Source of the DNA: Chromera velia
Lineage: Eukaryota > Sar > Chromeraceae
DNA: 20,410 nucleotides
Direction: 5' to 3'
NCBI GenBank assembly: GCA_018398765.1
Contig: JAHBMJ010002198.1
Coordinates: 1-20,410 of the forward strand
This document shows positions 9,447-19,086 of the stretch, in pieces; the stretch's first letter is position 1; the number at the start of each line of letters is the position of its first letter. The notes under the pieces were generated by a model, which was given only the letters and a program-made list of their open reading frames with translations, was not told where the DNA came from and ran no database searches. The position numbers were made by a program, and so were the translations under genes.

Positions 9447-10776
9447 ATAGATCTGGTAGGAAATCTCCAGGCCCAGGCTGCACTCCAGGAACGGTTTGAG
9501 CAGCTTTTAAACCGAGTGTAGCAGCTGTCAGTGATTGTGGAATACCAGCAGCAGGAAATTGCTGAGTTAAAAGCTCAGTTAGGACAACAGAGTTCTCTTG
9601 CTCAGTTCTCCTTCCAGAGCCATTCTAGCGATGTTTCGCGTCCCTCTCCACCTCCCAGTGTGAAGCCTAAGAAGCCCGAAATCTTCTTGGAGAAGGCCGA
9701 GGATGTGGAGACTTGGATTGCTTTATGGCAGAACCTATACCATATCATGAAGACTCCTCCAGAGGAGCAGGCCCCCATCGCAGTGACCTATCTTTCGCTG
9801 ACCCTCCAGGTGAAGCTGGCAGAGGAGGCCAGGGTAGAAAGAATCCCTATCACATCATTGGAGGGACTGAAAGAGGCGTTATACCGCACCTTCCCTGACC
9901 CCAACATCCAGGAAACCCTCCGATCCGAGATCAGACAGATCTGTATGAAGAAGGGGGTGTGGGATTACATGGACGAGTTTAGGGGGATCGCGCGCCGGTT
10001 GACAGATATGGCTTAGATGGATTTCATATATAACTACAAGGCAGGTCTCCCCAAAGCGGTGTCCGATGAGATCGGACGGGTTCACTCCAAACTAGACACA
10101 TTGCCGAAGCTGATCACAGAAGCACTGAAAGCAGAGAAGAGAGTTGCGGGGGGGAACAAAAGAAAACATTGGAACCATGGGCAGTCAAATAGGGGGCAAA
10201 AGAAGAATGGAGAACCAGTCCCCATGGACCTGAGTGTTCTCTCTCGAGCCGAAAAGCAGTAGCTAAGAAGAGAAGGCCGTTGTTACTTGTGTAGAGAGAG
10301 GGGGCACATTTAGTCCAACTGTCTGGGCCCCCGCAGCAGCGCGCAGCAGCCAGCCCAGTGGTGGCAAGAGGAATGATTAGAGAAGGGGTGGAGAGAGGCA
10401 AATGATTTAGAACCAACAGTATGGGATCCCTCCACCCCGGGGTAACCAAAGGAGTCAGCAGTAGCAGCAGTATCCTCCTTGTAGGCAGTGGGGGGGGTAC
10501 GATCAACGACAGAACGGGCAGGGGTGACGCCAGCGTCCCTACGGTCAGGGCCGAAATTCGGGGTAACGGCCTCCGTAGAGATGGCCAGGTGTGCATCCCG
10601 CCCGTCTCAAAGCTAAAGAGGACGAGTATAAGGATAAGTATTGGGGAGACGAGGATAAGAAGAGAGAGGGGGATGCGGATTTAAGAGATGATGCTCGAAG
10701 ATACGGCAAGAGCCCAGTGAGGGCAACGCGGGAGAGAGAGGACGATGCATGGGTCACCCATGGGAGAGGACCCAAT
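9447..10776 (+). pseudogene. gag: Decayed retrotransposon gag (Ty3/gypsy type)
   Basis: The remnant is a retrotransposon capsid/nucleocapsid gene. The N-terminal part is a Gln-rich coiled-coil-like segment. A capsid-like region at about 9680-10140 contains EDVETWIALWQNLYHI and a later YMDEFRGIARRL segment, as in Ty3/gypsy or Sushi-type Gag. A CX2CX4HX4C zinc knuckle lies at about 10280-10322. The tail then continues in the next frame (about 10400-10776), rich in Gln, Gly, Tyr and Arg and then charged. The gene is broken: in-frame TAG stops fall at 9519, 10014, 10260 and 10311 (the last inside the knuckle), there is a frameshift after the knuckle, and the tail carries further TAG, TGA and TAA stops. 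The expected start is ATA at 9447. No protease, reverse transcriptase or integrase follows. Gag assignment is by motif and composition; the exact clade is uncertain. Confidence 0.82.
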
Positions 10777-10854
10777 GTTCCCTCAACGCCACCGACCGGC
10801 CCACGCCAACGCTTAATAGTGGCGCAGCTACGAGCATTCACGTCACACCACGTG
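10777..10854 (-). repeat. Inverted-repeat arm B, right copy
   Basis: The reverse complement aligns with 8982-9073. Its inner boundary, GTTCCCTC at 10777, is also where the charged tail frame of the gag fossil loses its Gag-like composition. Confidence 0.75.
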
Positions 10855-10900
10855 GCCGGGGCCGCTCGTTTACATAAAATAAAGGCAAAAAAGTTTTCTT

Positions 10901-10949
10901 CGTATTATTGGTCCCGCCTAAGTATCCCGAGGCCCCATGTCTGTACGTA
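10901..10949 (-). repeat. Inverted-repeat arm A, right copy
   Basis: The reverse complement aligns with 6725-6774. Only 46 bp separate it from arm B here, against about 2.2 kb on the left. Confidence 0.8.
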
Positions 10950-11991
10950 TAGTGATGAGGTATACCTTAGCTGTGCCGGGCGGCATTTGTGGGGGGCGAC
11001 CTCTATAAAACAAAACGGTGACAGTGTCATAGTGCTCTATAGGGCACCTATAGGGGCGCCGCCACGAGGCTGTCATGGTACTTAGTCGCTCGACGGGCTA
11101 TTCGCATGGAGTAGGGCGCGGGATCGATGAGCGTGTACGTCTGTGTACTAAACGATACTTACAGTGAGGCATGCGTTCTGTAGCCAAGCAAGAGAGAGCT
11201 TGAAAGGCAGTAGAAGCTGGATGATTGACATGAGTAGTTGTTGTCAGCACTCTAAGATGGAACTCCCTCTATGAACGGCTGATCGAGAACATCTCTGTCT
11301 AGCCCACCACACTGTTAGCCTCATGATTACTTAGCCCAGTACGCACACAGCTTATACAGCACCACTAAGTCACTTATCACTTTGACTCAGATGTTATACA
11401 TTTGATAGCAATTATAAATGTTAGATTTACTAGTAATGTCTAAGTCAGTTAGTTTAACTATATTAGAGGTATATTAAATTCAATTGAATCAATTTTAAGT
11501 TAATGAAATTCAAGTTTGAGGCTCACTTTAATAATTATTAGAAAAATTAAATTTAATAAATCAACATTAATTGCGTTGAATTGAATTGGGGGGGTTAAAA
11601 CCGGCGAGCTACCAGTCAGGCTCTGTATCTAGCTCTGTATAGGACATTTATTGTTTCTCTATAAGTTACACGGACTCACACCAAATTTATATATCGAGCC
11701 ATGTCTAACTGATTTGTCAAAAGGCAATCAACAGGAAGTCAACGTACTAGTAGGAAGTCAATGTCTCATTGCTTCAACATTTGCCAGACTTTTGTTGTCC
11801 GCGGCCTCGATCGTCATCTAATGAACGAAGATAGGAAGGATCGAACGAATGGATCAGACAGCACCTCGATCGGGAAGCAATGTGACCCCAAACTGATACA
11901 AGCGTAGACTGCCCCCCCCCGTCTTCATGCATCAGCACACAACAAATCTCCCCTCCTCATGCCCCCTGTCCCCAAAAATCGTGTCATTTCA
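10950..11991. other. Intergenic with AT-rich core, no supported gene
   Basis: The stretch at about 11390-11585 is strongly AT-rich and unlike its GC-richer surroundings, as an old non-coding insertion would be, but I found no convincing terminal repeats. A short repeat, AGGAAGTCAA, occurs twice near 11734 and 11751. The 3' UTR of the minus-strand SfsA gene should lie just left of 11992. Confidence 0.4.
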
Positions 11992-14867
11992 TCATGTCTG
12001 TTTCTGCAGAGGCAGAACGCCTTGAAGACGCACAACCCCGTTGTCCGGGTCCTCCACATCAATCAAGAAAGACAGGATCACTAGCAGAGAGGACTTGAAT
12101 CGCTTCAAAGCAGAGACGGAGGACGGCAAAGAACGCACAGAATTCCCCTCAAACCCATCCTCCCCTTCACCCTCTGTGACAACAGTCTCGCCAGAGGGCC
12201 CAACTGCCCCCTCTGCCAAAACCCCAGTCACTGCTCCCCCCTCCTGCGTCGTTCCGGTCATCCGTCTCTTCCTTCTCTGAGCCCGCCTCCCCCCTTCCTC
12301 CTCCAGCAAAGGGGAGGAGGCACAGGCAGCAGCAGCAGCAGATGAAGAAGAAGAAGAAGACAGAGAGACGGATTGACCGGTCGGCAGAGGGCAGGTTGGG
12401 TTTAGAGGCGGTATTCTGTCGAGGGAGGCAAATAGGTGTAGCAGCTGGAAATACTCAGCGTCGCACTCAGGGGCACCGTCAAACAAAGTGCAGTCGCCTC
12501 GTACAACACAAAAGACAAGAACAGAGGCAGGAAGCTCATTGCCCCTTTTCTTTCCTTTTTCTTCTGTGGGTGTACCTCCATTCTCGGAACTTGCTGATTG
12601 AAGGTCGTGGAGAAGCCATTCAAAAGCACGGTCAGATTTTGGCACGACATCAGGACGCACGATGTCCATCAACCCCCTGATGTGCTTGCGCCCTCTCTCG
12701 GTCGCACTGTCCGGCCACAAGGCAACTTTCCCGTTCAACTTCTTTTGTTGTGTCTCAGAACAGAGATTCGGCACCCCCGGTTCTCTTTCCCCACTTTCTG
12801 CCGTCGTCCCCCCTTCTCCTCTCTCCACACTCTGCTGTCTCGAGAGGGAGGAGGCCGAACTAGCACTGGCAGGTAATGTTGTGGAGACGTCTGCAGTAGC
12901 CGTGCAGTTCGTGTGCCCACCCAAATCTCGTTTAGAGACTTTTTTACCCCCCCCTTTCCCTTTCCCGGATGCTCCCCGACCTAGAGCTTCTCGGTTCTGT
13001 CGGGTCTCTTCTCTTTCTTCCTCAGCAGATGGGCAAGGGAAAAAACGTGAAGAGCTTCCAGGAGCCTCACTCTCGTTTGCGTCCCCCTTCTGTTTTCCCT
13101 TCACAGTTTCATCCGTCTCTTTTTCCAACTGTGCTTCACGTCCCCCCTCCGCCTTCTCACATCCTCCTCCCTTTGTGTTGTCTATCTCGACGTCGCACTT
13201 CCCGACAGCCCCCGCCCTCCTCCTTTCCTTTGCCGTCTCTTCTCTCTGTCCCTTCCTACGACCACCTTTCTGTGCTTTTACTTGGACTTCATCTTTCTTT
13301 GATTGAGGGCTGCTCACAACTTTCTCTGACTTTCTCGCTACAGCCGATCTTTTTGCTCGTCCTTTCCCGTCTGCTTTTCCTTTTTTTGAAACCGACTCAG
13401 TCGCAGACGTCTCTCCTTCAACTACTGCCTCCCTCTTTGTTTTTTGTTTTTTTCGAGTGGCTTTTTGCACCTCTTTCTTGGACACCGAGTTCAATCCCTC
13501 TTCGACCTCGGCAGTCCTCTTCTTTCCTTTCCCCCCCCGTCTCCCACGGCCCCCCGACTTTTCCTTTTCTGCCCCCAGGTCTCCTTCTTCCGTCTCCTCC
13601 ACCTCTTCTGCTTCTTCTGGCTTGAGAAGTGAGGACAGAGTGACAGAAAGGGGGGGCACAGGCAAGGCCTTTCGATCAGGGTCCTGCGCACACGGAAGAC
13701 CAGTCTCCACCTCCAGCCAGTCGGACGCCGTAGAAACCTGCGTGCAGATCCCCCCATCCACGCACAAAACACGAATACACACATCCACACACCCACAGAC
13801 AGAGGGGGGGGGGAGGAGAGGCAGAGAGAGAGGGAGACAGAGAGAAAAACGTATGTACTTTGCGTACACACGCAGCTGGACACTTCGCTAGATCGAGCCA
13901 TTCCGACCTTCCACGGTGACCGACCTGCTTGACTTCCAAGAAGCACCTCCTATCGACCTGGCCCTTTTGCAAAGAACGCTTCCGCTTAAGATGTCGTGCT
14001 TTCGTCTTTTCCCCCTCCCCTTTTGCTTTCACGACCTCCCCTCGCACTTTCGCTTCCTTCTCCTTCGCCGCATCGCCTTCAGTCAGTGCGGCAGAGTTAG
14101 CACCCTCGAAGCAAAAAGCGTCGAGCGCCTGCAAGAAAAGTATGCATGGTTGAGCACGACTTGCTCAAGAACCCTTAAAGAGGTCCGCTGAAGAGGGAAA
14201 GAAAAAAAGGAGATGAAGAATCGCAACGCCAGAAATGCGCATAGAAGAGAGACGGCGATCTCTCCTTGGTATGGAAAGAAGAAAAGAGAGAGAACACACG
14301 AATAGATGCATGCAGAAAGAAACGGCACAATGAACCGTTCTAGCAGAGACGATGAAGAGAGTAGTTCAAAATGACGTTTCCTATGAGCTTGTGTTCATTC
14401 ATCCAGTCAAATGGCCGATCAATAGGAAAGCCACCCAAGTGCACAGGATGACTGCTGACTGAATGCATCATTGACCTGCACTTTCGGGTCCGCTTCTTTT
14501 TTTTCTGCTTCCCCCCCTTTTCCCTTTTTCCTCTCCGGAGAAGCCGATTGTCCTTCCTCTCCTTCTATGTCCCTGTCGGACCACTTGACCAGAAGAAAAT
14601 CAAATCTCGTCGTCTCTTTGGCGCTCGCACACACTGCCTGCAGTCGCGAACGAAAGGAAGCCAATAAGCAACAAATGCAACACGGCCAGTGACCGGAAAG
14701 CGCACGCACACACCCAAGCACAAGCACACATACATGGAGAGAGGGTGGGTGGGGGGGGGAGAGGCAGAGAGGCACGAACGGACACTCGCTCAATCACTCA
14801 TACACGTGCTCTCTCTCCCTCTCACACACACACGCGCATGCACACACTCACACGCGCGCGCGCGCAC

Positions 14868-14912
<45 letters not shown>

Positions 14913-14932
14913 TACACACACACATACACACA

Positions 14933-14969
<37 letters not shown>

Positions 14970-15019
14970 TCACTCACACACACACATACACTCACTCACA
15001 CACACACATGCACACACAC

Positions 15020-15091
<72 letters not shown>

Positions 15092-16579
15092 CAGGCAGGG
15101 CCTCATCGAATGCTCCAGGTCCCCCTAGGAGTTCTCTGAGCACTCCTCCCCCACACCCCTCCTTCTCTCTCTGTGTCTCTGTGCCATCTGAAGCGTCTCC
15201 CTCGCCGTCTGCATCAAAAGAGTTGAAAGCTTTGTTCTTCTTCTTCTTCCTGTTTGCATTGTCAACCTCACCATCCTGTCCACTGTCAGGCTGATGCTCC
15301 CGGAGAAGATTTCGCACCAATAGATTGGACAGCTGGGTGTTCACAGCCACCCACGTACTGCGCACCTTGATTGCCTCAAGGCTGTATCTGCAGAGATATG
15401 ACGCATGTGTTGCCTCAATTATACAAGTTTGCAGCGATAATACAGAGAAGGATGAAGGAAGCGAACTAAAAGTTGGAGGCGAAAGAGGAAGAAGTGAAGG
15501 AAGTGTGCATGTTTCCTCCAAACATAACAACATTTCCGTAGATTGTCCGATCAAGGCAGGCTTTCTCCCCCTCTTCATTCTTTCTCTATCCCCGCATCAA
15601 GTGCAGACAAAGGGAAGAAAAGGCTGTCCGAAACAATCGTCTTTCGTCTCCCTCCTTCTTTCCTCTTCAGCGTCACTCAACAGACCTGAGTTTCCGATTA
15701 CTTCCCTCGGGGGCTTTGCTCAGCCTGCAGAAAACACGACGGGGAGACAAGGAGACAGACTCTGGCCAGGGAACCGACCGAACGAACAAAGACAAGCAGA
15801 AACTGAAGAAGAGAAGCACAACACAAAACACAGTCAGCACCCGGCAAAGAGACACCAAAGAAAGACAGACAGAGAGAGAGAGAGAGAGAGAGAGAGCAAG
15901 ACAGCCAGGCATCAGTCGCGCCTCAACCACAGTCCGTCTTCCTGATGAGAGAGACTGCAGGAAGGGAAGGGAAGGGAAGGGAAGGGAAGCCTGCGAAGGA
16001 ACTTAAACCCACCGAACGTCGGCTCCTTTCGGAAGAATTCCCAGCATCGACCCTGGATTCGCCACATGGACGGTAACTTCGTTCCCGTCCTCTAGCTGCA
16101 CGTCAGCTGCACACACACTCACACACGCACATGTACACATACATACATACATACATACAGACAGACATGTATATACATATACATTTATATACAGGCATGC
16201 ATGTTTACACGCACAAACCGCGATTTGCCTTCATGTTTCAGCGTTTGTGGCCTACTTCATTTTCACCTCCCCTCGTTCTGCTTTGCTGCTCTGCCCCCTC
16301 TTCGCAACTCGCCCCCGGCCTGCCCTCAACACCAGTCTGAGTCCCTGCATGATCTGCATACAGCGTAGATAAGTGTACCAACGCCACACTCACCCAAGAA
16401 GCGCTTGTACCGCCTCACCAGCTTGCCTGCAAGAATGGAGACGGAAACAAGGTATCAACACACTTGTGAACTTAGGCAGGAGGCAGGTGAGACGGGAGCA
16501 GAGATGAGCAATGGAGTCAACTCCACCAACCTCGAACAAGGGGAGGGTACCGATGGACGATGAAACCCGAATCAGACAT
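11992..16579 (-). CDS. sfsA-like: SfsA-family protein (putative DNA/RNA nuclease), eight exons
   Basis: Exons in transcript order: 16579-16531, 16426-16394, 16106-16013, 15724-15686, 15387-15090, 14637-14476, 14128-13859, 13737-11992. Joined, 2691 nt give 896 residues; phases agree at every junction. SfsA blocks appear in order: PPLVRGKLVRRYKRFLADV (12-30), NPGSMLGI (44-51), WVAVNTQLSNLLV (84-96), RFDFLL (182-187), CFLEVKQV (287-294), WPDSATERGRKH (656-667), VLVFCVVRGDC (about 720-731) and a conserved C-terminal strand region near 871-894. Asp184 and Glu290-x-Lys292 fit the restriction-endonuclease-like D...ExK catalytic pattern. Bacterial SfsA has about 230 residues; the excess comes from Lys/Glu-rich insertions, the largest between 295 and 653. 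No transit peptide is visible at MSDSGF, and basic clusters in the insert could act as nuclear signals (inference). SfsA was named for maltose fermentation in E. coli; its cellular role is poorly known. Donor choice at 14476 and 13859 is uncertain by a few codons. Confidence 0.88.
13738..13858 (-). other. Intron 7 of the SfsA-like gene
   Basis: The minus-strand donor AAA|GTACAT is at 13858 and the acceptor CACGCAG ends at 13738, phase 0, with a CT-rich interior. An alternative donor TGT|GTACGC lies nine bases upstream in the same phase. Without splicing, the final long exon would appear to start at 13869 with an unrelated N-terminus. Confidence 0.7.
14638..15089 (-). other. Intron 5 of the SfsA-like gene, microsatellite-filled
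   Basis: The minus-strand donor GAG|GTGTGT at 15089 is itself the first GT of a long (GT)n/(GA)n tract; the acceptor CGACTGCAG ends at 14638. The intron is phase 0 and joins FDEALPE to AVCASAKETTRFDFLL, which restores the SfsA order. Confidence 0.75.
14806..15089. repeat. Compound (CT)n/(CA)n microsatellite inside an intron
   Basis: On the plus strand, CT and CA dinucleotide blocks alternate with a few CATACA and CGCG interruptions. Apparent Thr-His and Leu-Ser reading frames across it are artefacts of the repeat. Confidence 0.95.
15871..15896. repeat. (GA)n microsatellite in intron 3 of the SfsA-like gene
   Basis: About 13 GA units on the plus strand, i.e. a TC tract on the transcribed strand of intron 15725-16012, lying upstream of its acceptor. 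Confidence 0.9.
15960..15989. repeat. (GAAGG)n repeat in intron 3 of the SfsA-like gene
   Basis: About six units of a 5-bp repeat, near the donor end of the same intron as the (GA)n tract. Confidence 0.9.
16135..16160. repeat. (ACAT)n repeat in intron 2 of the SfsA-like gene
   Basis: Tandem ACAT units followed by two CAGA units, within intron 16107-16393. Confidence 0.9.
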
Positions 16580-17153
16580 CACCGCCAGGCAGACAAAGGC
16601 GACAAGGACTCGAAAGAGAGACGGGAAAAATATTTCTAGGAGACGGCGAGAAATTGTGCCTCCACTCCTTGACTGAGAACAAAACAAACAGTGAAGAGTC
16701 TATTCAAAAACTCCAACACCAGGGAAAAAAGGATATACGGTTTCAGTCCTTGAGTCAGTCAGAGTGCACTGTTCCTACAGGTAGCGGACTCAGTGGCAGC
16801 AGAAGTGTGTTGGAGAAAGAGAGGATCGAGATTTGACGCCGCTTGGCCCGCGGCCGGGGTTGCATGTTTTCGCGCGGCGCCGGCCGCGCGAGCCGCGGCG
16901 ACTGCTTGCCGGCCTGCTTGCGCGCAGCCCGCGAAGGCCCATGCAAGAGGCAGACTGCATGACCCATGCACCTTTGTCAACAGAAATCTCGACACATCTC
17001 GGCACAGACTTGCGGATTGAGATTGTCCGCGTGTACGTTTGTTGTGTAGCTGATGTTAGTTGTACTATTAATACTGCCACTGCCCACGCGGCGGCATAAG
17101 TGGTTCGGACTTTTGAGCCACACGTTCGGATCGACGGAAGGACAAGTCTGAAG
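16580..17153. promoter_or_regulatory. Divergent promoter region of the SfsA-like and SNAPC1-like genes
   Basis: The two start codons face away from each other across 574 bp. The centre, about 16840-16935, is strikingly GC- and CpG-rich (for example CGCGCGGCGCCGGCCGCGCG near 16872) in contrast to both sides, as in a CpG-island-like bidirectional promoter. TGCATG words follow at about 16957 and 16966. No TATA box can be assigned with confidence. An upstream non-coding exon for either gene is possible. Confidence 0.5.
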
Positions 17154-18536
17154 ATGACCAGCAAGCGGACGACCGACACTGACTTGAAGTCCTTCAAGGA
17201 CTTTCATCGTTCAGGGACGGTGTTCCGAGATTCCTACATTCCATCCCTGTTGCGGTACCGAGCGGAACACTATGAAGATGACTTGGACAACCTGTTTGAT
17301 TCTTTCATCAAAAAAGTTCAAGAAGAGACGGGGAAGGAGACGAGGAAAACTTCGCAGGATAGTATTCCTCTCTTCCCCTTTATGCGGGACCTCTGGTGCT
17401 CCCACCACTACTCAGGCATTCATGCCGTACCCCCCCGTGAAAATGCGAGGGATGCGTGGGAGCTTTTGGTGGGTATAGTTTGTGAATTCTTTGGAGACTG
17501 GAAAGACCAAAACGAGACGGCAGACCTCCAAAAAGTGGGGACTGTCTTCGTCCTCTACCTTCTCTTCAGGGCACAGCCCACCGACCTCGGTCCGACCGTA
17601 AAGCGTCTCCCAATTTCCCTTTCTTTCTTGAAATCTTTGCTGGAATTCGCAAAGACCCTCAAGGAGACGGGAGAATATCCAGACTGCCGTGCCTGTCTGT
17701 CCTACCTAGTAGCTGCAGAAGCCTTCGATGTGAGTGCAAACGACCTCGGCCCGCGGCGGTTCTACCAGGACCGTTTGGGGTTTGCACTGCAGCCTCCAGA
17801 CTTTGAAGCCGTGGAGAAGTATGAGAAGGACGCACGGGACTTTGACTTGTGGATGCCTGACACGAGGGCTGCAGAAGCGGCTGTTTCGTCTTTTGTTCAG
17901 AGAGTGCAGGACGAGGCATCCAAAGAGAAAGCAAGAGAGAACAAGGAAGGGAAGGGGGAGGGGGATGGCGACGTAGACATGGGAGGAGGAGGGGAAACAG
18001 AAATCCGGCAGTCTTCTTCTTCTTCGTCTTCTTCTACTGCAGCTGCAGCAGCAGTTGCAGGAATCTCTCAAGTCTCTGCCCGCCGTTCTGGTGGAAAAGA
18101 GACGTGGGCTGCTGCAGCTGCGACCTCTGTCTCTCCTCCCAGATCTCCCTCTCGTGATTCAGGAGCTGCACGAGGAGGGGAGCGGAAGGGTGAGGGCAAA
18201 GACAAGCGGCAGGCTGAGTGGGTCGACTCACGCGAATCGTTCACCCAGTCTCACTCCCCCTCACCGGCACAGCGAGAGAAACGCCGGAAGGCTCTGGGGG
18301 AGGCCCTGCAGCTTCTTCGTTCCCTCGACGTCAGGTTGAAGGACTTCAACAAGGAGAACCCCCCAGAGAGGCCCAACCAGGCTTCTTCCAAGTGGGCACT
18401 GCGAAGTGTGCCGAGGAGGGGGAGGGGAGGGAAAGGACGGGGAGGAAAGGGAAAGGAACAGACGCCAGCCCAACACTCGATAGAGGAAGATAGGCACCCG
18501 CAGATGGACTCAGAGGAAGACGAGGAGATGGGGTGA
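17154..18536 (+). CDS. SNAPC1 (SNAP43)-like subunit of the snRNA-activating complex
   Basis: A single open frame of 460 residues. The first in-frame ATG is at 17154; an open GTG further up lacks any ATG. Residues about 12-200 match the SNAPC1 pattern from memory of the family: a helical start with FRDSYIPSLL, then PLFPFMRDLW...YSGIH (72-90), KVGTVFVLYLLFRAQPT (127-143), a hydrophobic helix LSFLKSLLEF (156-165) and CLSYLVAAEAFDVSA (181-195). SNAPC1 helps SNAPc bind the proximal sequence element of snRNA genes and recruit RNA polymerase II or III in the nucleus. The C-terminal half is disordered: acidic/Gly stretch, poly-Ser then poly-Ala (287-300), Ser-Pro repeats, a KRRKALGEALQLLRSLDVRL helix and a Gly/Arg/Lys-rich end. 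No intron is needed, unlike its neighbours. The assignment rests on motif order, so a profile search is the decisive check. Confidence 0.75.
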   Translation: MTSKRTTDTDLKSFKDFHRSGTVFRDSYIPSLLRYRAEHYEDDLDNLFDSFIKKVQEETGKETRKTSQDSIPLFPFMRDLWCSHHYSGIHAVPPRENARDAWELLVGIVCEFFGDWKDQNETADLQKVGTVFVLYLLFRAQPTDLGPTVKRLPISLSFLKSLLEFAKTLKETGEYPDCRACLSYLVAAEAFDVSANDLGPRRFYQDRLGFALQPPDFEAVEKYEKDARDFDLWMPDTRAAEAAVSSFVQRVQDEASKEKARENKEGKGEGDGDVDMGGGGETEIRQSSSSSSSSTAAAAAVAGISQVSARRSGGKETWAAAAATSVSPPRSPSRDSGAARGGERKGEGKDKRQAEWVDSRESFTQSHSPSPAQREKRRKALGEALQLLRSLDVRLKDFNKENPPERPNQASSKWALRSVPRRGRGGKGRGGKGKEQTPAQHSIEEDRHPQMDSEEDEEMG

Positions 18537-18705
18537 ATAGTGGTTGCTCCGTGGGACTGCATTATGCAAAGGTGCAAAAGAATTGATTGACCAAGCGTGT
18601 TGGCTACATCGTAGCTACATCGAGAAAACGAGAAAAACAGACAGGAATGCCTGGGACGTGTTGTGATGTATAAGTTGATGTGCAAGTTTGTTTCCGCATT
18701 GTGCC

Positions 18706-18706
<1 letters not shown>
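18537..18706. other. 3' flank of the SNAPC1-like gene
   Basis: Probable 3' UTR. No clear polyadenylation signal can be singled out, and the repeat tract begins at 18707. Confidence 0.4.
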
Positions 18707-18760
<54 letters not shown>

Positions 18761-18789
18761 TGTAACTGTGTGTGTGTGTGACTGTGTGT

Positions 18790-18820
<31 letters not shown>

Positions 18821-19086
18821 ACTGTGTGTGTGTAACTGTGTGTGTGTAACAGTGTGTGTGTAACAGTGTGTGTGTAACTGTGTGTGTGTAACTGTGTGTG
18901 TGTAACTGTGTGTGTGTAACTGTGCGTGTGTAGCTGTGTGTGTGTAGCTGTGTGTGTGTAGCGGTGTGTGTGTAACTGTGTGTGTGTAACTGTGTGTGTG
19001 TAACTGTGCGTGTGTAGCTGTGTGTGTGCAACTGTGTGTGTATAACTGTGTGTGTGTAACTGTCTGTGTGTAACTGTGTGTTTGTG

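Noticed and set aside
9519-10313. TAG reassigned to an amino acid
   Set aside because: All four capsid-part stops are TAG, but the tail also has TGA and TAA stops and there is a frameshift, and the host genes here do not need recoding. Decay explains it better.
10591-11085. 164-codon plus-strand gene
   Set aside because: The first part is the charged tail of the gag fossil; the rest runs through the inverted-repeat arms and is not protein-like.
12662-13625. Plus-strand Ser/Pro/Phe-rich open frames opposite the SfsA-like gene
   Set aside because: They are antisense shadows of the Lys/Glu/Ser-rich final exon.
11992-13869. A stand-alone 625-residue minus-strand protein
   Set aside because: Its first 44 codons are intron sequence; the acceptor at 13738 joins the remainder to upstream SfsA exons in phase.
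14689-15294. Thr-His and Leu-Ser repeat proteins
   Set aside because: Translation of CA/CT microsatellite within an intron.
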